Positions 6,221 through 10,362 of a stretch of 10,362 nt of DNA are shown in pieces. Source of the DNA: an uncultured Acidobacteriota bacterium (GTDB lineage: Bacteria > Acidobacteriota > Terriglobia > UBA7540); contig CALCEB010000260.1 in the NCBI GenBank assembly GCA_937900045.1, forward strand, positions 1 through 10,362, written 5' to 3'. The position numbers and the translations under genes were made by a program. The first letter of the stretch is position 1, and each line of letters begins with the position of its first letter. Below the pieces are notes generated by a model, which was not told where the DNA came from, searched no databases, and saw nothing but the letters and a program-made list of their open reading frames with translations.

Positions 6221-6902
6221 GAGATTGAGTGCCACCAGACCGGGCTGGCAGCGCCTCCCTGAAGTAGTGCTGCAACTCCACTCTCAACTTTTGTCGCGCG
6301 CGGTGCAGCAAAATCCGCTGGTTTGCCGGGCTGAGGGCGAGAGCGGCAGAAACTTCCTCCGAGGTCCATTCATACACGTCCCTCAAGATCCAGACTTCGG
6401 CCTGCCGTTTGGGGAGAGCGCGGCCCGCCCGCATAATCTGTTCCAGGTGCTCCTGCGCAAGAAGCGCGTGCTCCGGGCTCTCATTTCCCCTCGACGCCGC
6501 TATCCCACCATGATGCTCGTCACGACCCGCTTCGACAACCCCAATTAATGCTTCGCGTGCCCGGCTGAAAATCGACCGCCGCTGCTCTTTCTTGATGCAG
6601 CGCTTCAGGATTTGCACCAGCCAGGTCTTTGCCGCGCACCGCCCCTCAAACCGGTGAAGGCTCTTCAGGAAGTCTACCCACGCATCCTGAACCACTTCCT
6701 GAGCGCGATCCCAATCGCGCAGGTGAAAGTGGGCCAGTTCCAGCAACAAGCCTTGGTGAAGACTCCACAACTGCGAAATCCACGCGCGGGCGCCATCGTC
6801 GCTGAACAGGGCGCGGATTCCCTGCTCACCGGGCTGCCTGGAGGCAAAAGGCAACTCAAGCTGAATTTCAGACGGAGGGTCGGGATCGGCAGGGGTGGTC
6901 AC
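6201..6902 (-). CDS. ECF-type RNA polymerase sigma factor
   Basis: This is a sigma-70 family extracytoplasmic-function sigma factor of 233 residues. It would direct RNA polymerase to a small regulon when released by the anti-sigma factor encoded downstream. Region 2 covers about residues 47-110 (ELAHFHLRDWDRAQEVVQDA, then FEGRCAAKTWLVQILKRC with the basic KKEQRR). A linker of ~40 residues follows. Region 4 covers about 150-210, with the helix-turn-helix WTSEEVSAALALSPANQRIL followed by HRARQKLR. The N-terminal 40 residues (Pro/Asp-rich) are an extension not needed for the fold. The start is GTG 6900-6902; there is no strong ribosome site, only a weak GAGAG upstream, and no later methionine would preserve region 2. 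No clear self-recognised promoter could be identified in the 190-bp gap upstream. Confidence 0.92.
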   Translation of the reverse strand: MTTPADPDPPSEIQLELPFASRQPGEQGIRALFSDDGARAWISQLWSLHQGLLLELAHFHLRDWDRAQEVVQDAWVDFLKSLHRFEGRCAAKTWLVQILKRCIKKEQRRSIFSRAREALIGVVEAGRDEHHGGIAASRGNESPEHALLAQEHLEQIMRAGRALPKRQAEVWILRDVYEWTSEEVSAALALSPANQRILLHRARQKLRVELQHYFREALPARSGGTQSHDLQKS

Positions 6903-7092
6903 CGATTTTACTCTCGTTGCTTTCCCATGGGGGCCAGTCGCCCCGGTCGCCGACTCCCATTCTATCCCGGTAATCAGGGCGCGGCGAATTCTTGTAGAAG
7001 GAGTGTAACGTTTGGCGGTTTCAGGGAGCTATTACGGTAGCAGCCAGCGGGTCTGGCAAGGAGGCGTGGAGGGCGCTCCGGGAGGAATCATC

Positions 7093-8064
7093 ATGGCGGA
7101 AGATGAGACAGTCCGTCATTCACCCAAAGATGCGCCGGTGCCCGTGCGGAATCTTCCGAGGATCAACGAGATCGATGAGATTCTCCGCTCGGTCGCCCAT
7201 GTGACGCGGCAGGAGGTCCACGCGGCCATTGAAGCGATCCTGAAAGGCTGGCCGGGGCGAAAGCGCAGCGAGATTTGGGATCGCCTTCGCTGGCTGCGAA
7301 ACGGCAACCGCGAAGCTCCGTGGCGGCACACCGTCTGGACCGAGGAAGACATCGAGTTTCTACGTGCCCAATATGCCCGGGGCCGGGCGGGAGCGCGCCG
7401 GGCAGTCAAGGAACTGCTTGCCCGCTACCCGGGCTGGAAGCCACGGTCGATTTGGTACAAGGCCGCCCAACTGGGACTCTTGACGCAGTTGGGACCGCCA
7501 AGGCCGTGGACGGGCGGTGAGGAAGGGAAACTCTTATGGGAGGCGGAAATGAAGCAGGCGCGCAGCATCGCGCGGAAGCTCAAAAGGAGCGAGGCGGCGG
7601 TGCGCCAGAAGTTATCCAGCAACGGAGTGAAGTCCAAAGTGCGCATCCCCAAGGACTACAGCCTTCACCGAATATCCAAATTGCTGGGCGTCAGCGACAG
7701 CATCGTGCGCGCCTGGTTTCAAAAAGGTCTGTTTGGCGAGCCGAACGGCCAAGGGAAACGCAAAGCCGGTGCTCGGTTAGGCGTGCGAATCAGTTCGGAA
7801 GCGGTAGAGACGTTTTGTGAGGAGCATCCTGAGAAGATCAACGCAGATGAGTGTGATCCGCACGTACTTGATTGGCTCGAGGAAAAGAAGAGGCAGCCGG
7901 AGGCCTGGAGAGGGCTTCGCCAGCATTTAGCTGAGCGGAAATCATGTCCGAGCTGCGGGCGCGTGATTCCAGGGAATGGTTATTTTCGCCACGTCAAATG
8001 CTGCATCGCGGTTCTGGCCTCTGCGGATGCATCGACTGATGATCCAAACCCGCACGGCGTCTAG
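7093..8064 (+). CDS. DNA-binding-type protein: three Myb/SANT-like repeats, MerR-like HTH, zinc knuckle
   Basis: A 323-residue protein with no family name I can give. ATG 7093-7095 is preceded by GGGAGGAA at ideal spacing; an in-frame TTG 27 codons earlier is unsupported. It reads as a chain of small DNA-binding modules. Three helical units resemble Myb/SANT repeats: residues 24-69 (GWPGRKRSEIWDRLRWL), 80-129 (VWTEEDIEFLRAQYARGR ... GWKPRSIWYKAAQLGL) and 138-178 (PWTGGEEGKLLWEAEMKQA ... KLKRSEAAVRQKL). Then comes a MerR/excisionase-like helix-turn-helix at 188-216 (YSLHRISKLLGVSDSIVRAW), a charged helical linker, and a knuckle with C285-x2-C288, H300, C303 and C304. There is no catalytic domain. 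A regulator or structural DNA-binding protein is likely. It is divergent from the sigma operon and convergent with the repeat-protein gene, with which it shares a CTAG stop. Confidence 0.8.
   Translation: MAEDETVRHSPKDAPVPVRNLPRINEIDEILRSVAHVTRQEVHAAIEAILKGWPGRKRSEIWDRLRWLRNGNREAPWRHTVWTEEDIEFLRAQYARGRAGARRAVKELLARYPGWKPRSIWYKAAQLGLLTQLGPPRPWTGGEEGKLLWEAEMKQARSIARKLKRSEAAVRQKLSSNGVKSKVRIPKDYSLHRISKLLGVSDSIVRAWFQKGLFGEPNGQGKRKAGARLGVRISSEAVETFCEEHPEKINADECDPHVLDWLEEKKRQPEAWRGLRQHLAERKSCPSCGRVIPGNGYFRHVKCCIAVLASADASTDDPNPHGV
8061..8064. other. Palindromic CTAG shared as stop codon by two convergent genes
   Basis: TAG at 8062-8064 ends the rightward DNA-binding-type gene, and the complement of 8061-8063 is the TAG that ends the leftward repeat-protein frame. 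The two coding regions overlap by exactly these four bases, leaving no room for a conventional terminator between them. Confidence 0.85.
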
Positions 8065-9134
8065 CTTTCCTCCGGCTCAAACATATAAGCGTCGGCAGTA
8101 GCCCGCCACTTTTCAAAGGGCGGATACCGGGAACGAGTATGCTTTGACCGCAACGCCTCCCAGTGATGCCAGTAGTCCACCACTCGCGCACGCTGTGGAT
8201 GAAGGCGTGCCTGATAGACAAGCGTGGCGAGCCAACCCTGCTTCTTGGCGCGAGCAAACTCGTGATCCTCAATCCAGCGCATCATCCGATTGAAGCGCTG
8301 GTACGGTTCTTCATTTGAATGCCGGGCTTGCGCGGCTGCTTCGGTCTATAAAAAACCAGGGCACCGTTGCCTCAGCTCACGCTCAACCGGGCCGGGCAAT
8401 GGATGGCCGGATTCGAGAGCCGTGCGTGCCCAGTAAGCAAAGACTTGCCATTCGACATAACGATCAACCGCCTTGCGCAACACGCCGGGGCTGATCCGAA
8501 GACTGGCCTTAATAAGTTCCCGTTCCGTCTCGCGCATTTCACATGCATCGATAACCCGGTCATCGCAATGCTCCGAGGCTTTCCGCCACTCGCGGAACGA
8601 CGGATAAGCGGATGGCTCCGAGCGCCTCCACTGGCTTTCACAATATTCCCAATAAGCGTGATCGCGGAGGCAAGCGAGATCTCGAACGGCGTAGTAGCCC
8701 ACAGCATTCATCCAGCCTTCCCGCCAAGCCCGGCTGAAAAAGTGTTCGCTGATCCAGCGTTCAAGGTGATACCAGAAGAAGGGTGAACTCCGTCGATCAA
8801 GCAGCATTTGTTCCGCTACGAATTGCAGGAAGCCCGGACAGCGCTTTTCAACGATTTCAGCCAGCCACTCCGGAAAGGCACCTTCGGTATCCTCAATGGC
8901 TCGAACCCAATGTACGAACGCTTGCCACCTCACATATAATTCGCGGGCCTCGATCAATTGCGGCCACGGAATTCGTGCCGCCTCTTTCTCGGCCATGCGG
9001 CGGGCGGATTCTCCGACTCGCCTTTGCTGCCTGCCCGGTCGCCAAAGATGCTTTTGTTTGGCCAAACTCAACGGAGGGTGTGGGCCAGTTAGATTCTTAG
9101 ACCTCCGCCTGGCTCCAGCCGGTTCGCGGATCAT
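8061..9134 (-). pseudogene. Tandem tryptophan-rich repeat protein, interrupted by one in-frame TAG
   Basis: One leftward frame of 358 codons runs from ATG 9132-9134 to TAG 8061-8063 and is broken only by TAG at 8346-8348 (codon 263). No known family is recognised. Residues 1-50 are very basic (GARRRSKN, RPGRQQRR). Residues ~61-192 and ~221-355 are two copies of one ~130-residue unit. Shared landmarks are YVRWQAFVHWVRA/YVEWQVFAYWART, EKRCPGFL/RQRCPGFL, RWISEHFFSRAWREGW/RWIEDHEFARAKKQGW and YPSFREWRKASEH/YPPFEKWRATADA. The internal stop sits just after the second CPGFL, where copy 1 has Gln (CAA). Sequence after the stop still aligns with copy 1, so the break is a recent point change, a sequencing error or readthrough. 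The start codon overlaps the TIR frame's TGA (ATGA), which fixes this start and implies coupling. As read, translation gives a 262-residue product lacking most of copy 2. Confidence 0.75.
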
Positions 9135-10362
9135 GGCTGTGTATCGAGCTTGTCCAGGTTTATGAGGGTTGGGAAGTCAACCGATAAGGGGGAACGAGAT
9201 AGAATCGCCTCACCGCGTGCTTCAGCCGCTCTGTACGCCTGGATCAACTCGTTTCTGCTTCCTATCTTCAGTAGTGTTGCGAGACGGCTAAAGTACGAAT
9301 GAGAGGCTGCCTTCGCGAAGATTTCAAGAGCCCTGGAGTATTCGGCATGAACAAGCGTGCGCGGGGACCATTATTGCTCAGAGTGGCGGGGATGAAGGAC
9401 GGACCGCAGGAAAAGAATCAGATCCGACTCCATCAGTAGATCGATGTTGAGATCTTTGCGGTAAGCTCTTTCCTTGATTAGATCGCCGGTCACGCTCGCC
9501 CGACCGAGGTTGAGGCGGTTGTTGCGCTCCTTGTCGAGCGAGCCACAGGGGGAGCAAAAGATGGGGTAGCCAGTAAAGGTGCCGGTCTGATCGAAGCGCC
9601 CGCTATCGGGGAAATAAAAGTATGGCTGGTCGGCGAAAATGTCCAGTTTCTCGAACCTCCGATTCTTAATCAGAACTGCAACAAGATACAAGAACATCTC
9701 ATAGCCGATAAACCGGAACTGGTCCGCCCAGGTAGGCCACCACATAGTAGCCTCGGTCGGCCTTCCCAACATAGGAAGAAAGTCTTGATACACTTCACGG
9801 ATTGTCAAGTATAACTTGTCATCATTACGGAATTTCGCCACAAGGTCTAAAAACTCTACATACTCGTCTCGGCGCGGCAAGAAGGCATGAATGCAGGAAA
9901 CTACTTTCTCGTCGACCGGTTCCTTGTTCACCGGCGAGCCTATTTTAAGGTCCTCAAGCGATGCCAGAAAGTTCTCCAAGTAGTCTGCGACAAAGCCCTC
10001 AACCAACTGCGTCTTTCCCGTGACAATCGCATCTTTTACCATCGCAAACTTCCCGCCGGTCCTTGATGGGAGGCGGTCGTCTTCAGCGACGTAAGACGGG
10101 GGGCTACCCAGGCTGGGCTTCTGATACAGGGGCCTATCGAATATACATCTCAGGAGCTTGGGATAGTGTTCGTTGAGCTTTTCCTGCGTCGACATATCGA
10201 TGTAAACTCTGTTAGCAAAGAAGGCCGGCAAGCACGGTTTCCCTCCTGGATCAAACTCGGCAACTATAGGTATGAACTTCGTCTGCCTCACTTTTTCGTA
10301 GACTTCCTTCCTGAATCCGGCGCATTCTCAGAGGCGGGACGGCGTCTCGGTCGCGGATTGAC
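9131..10362 (-). pseudogene. TIR-domain protein, C-terminal part; interrupted by in-frame stops, runs off the window
   Basis: The main open segment (9371-10291, 306 codons, from a GTG) begins inside a bacterial TIR/SEFIR-type domain. It has the strand TKFIPIVAEFDPGGKPCLPAF, the strand NRVYIDMS, and the post-TIR tail LLRCIFDRPLYQKPSLGSPP typical of these proteins. Residues 80-306 are a helical region of the kind found after TIR domains (FRFIGYEMFLYLVAVLIKN). The N-terminal half of TIR, with the catalytic glutamate of NADases, is absent from this segment. The same frame upstream reads ECAGFRKEVYEKV but meets TGA at 10328-10330 and then the window edge. At the other end TAA 9371-9373 is followed in frame by 79 protein-like codons (ALEIFAKAASHSYFSRLATL ... 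LINLDKLDTQP). These end in a TGA at 9131-9133 that overlaps the next gene's ATG. TIR proteins commonly cleave NAD+ or make signalling nucleotides in phage defence; that role here is inferred. Either a decayed gene or sequence errors would explain the stops. Confidence 0.72.

Noticed and set aside
8346..9373. General reassignment of a stop codon in this organism
   Set aside because: The three in-frame stops are TAG, TAA and TGA, and TAG and TGA also serve as natural stops of nearby genes. Decay or sequence error is simpler.
4902..10362. A right attachment site repeating the tRNA-Arg 3' end
   Set aside because: Reading through, I found no second copy of the T-arm/acceptor sequence in this range.
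1..10362. CRISPR array
   Set aside because: No regularly spaced direct repeats are present; the repeats seen are inverted or single hairpins.

Overview
The window looks like a piece of a soil-type bacterial chromosome, most likely Acidobacteriota. This rests on the remnant of an Oar-like TonB-dependent receptor, a coupled ECF sigma / zinc-finger anti-sigma pair, a moderately GC-rich composition and dispersed GC hairpin repeats in the gaps. The assignment is an inference from gene style, not a proof.

Left part (1-3398), probably resident chromosome. It starts with the possible tail of a rightward gene, then a leftward short-chain dehydrogenase. Next come two inverted copies of a MITE-like element, about 197 and 129 bp, that bracket a wrecked TonB-dependent receptor gene: its first ~48 codons are joined out of frame to its last ~150. 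A secreted thioredoxin-like protein follows, then a hairpin-rich gap, then a tRNA-Arg(CCG) with encoded CCA.

Right part (3399-10362), accessory in character. A tyrosine integrase abuts the 3' end of the tRNA and has a small excisionase-like helix-turn-helix gene just upstream of it. This is the usual left end of an integrative element. The matching right attachment site is not in the window. After a 630-bp stretch with no convincing gene come a leftward ECF sigma factor and its overlapping membrane anti-sigma factor. A rightward DNA-binding-type protein follows, with three Myb/SANT-like repeats, a MerR-like helix-turn-helix and a zinc knuckle.

Convergent with it is a leftward two-gene unit: the C-terminal part of a TIR-domain protein, then a protein built from two copies of a ~130-residue tryptophan-rich repeat. 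The two reading frames overlap by ATGA, which shows they were one translationally coupled operon. Each is interrupted by a single in-frame stop (TAA in the TIR gene, TAG in the repeat gene), beyond which the frame continues with clearly protein-like sequence. The repeat gene and the DNA-binding gene end in the same palindromic CTAG.

Most interesting: a TIR gene coupled to an unrecognised duplicated-repeat partner, in an integrase-associated region, looks like a candidate immunity-type module that appears to be decaying here. Function was not shown and is inferred from the TIR match and the context.
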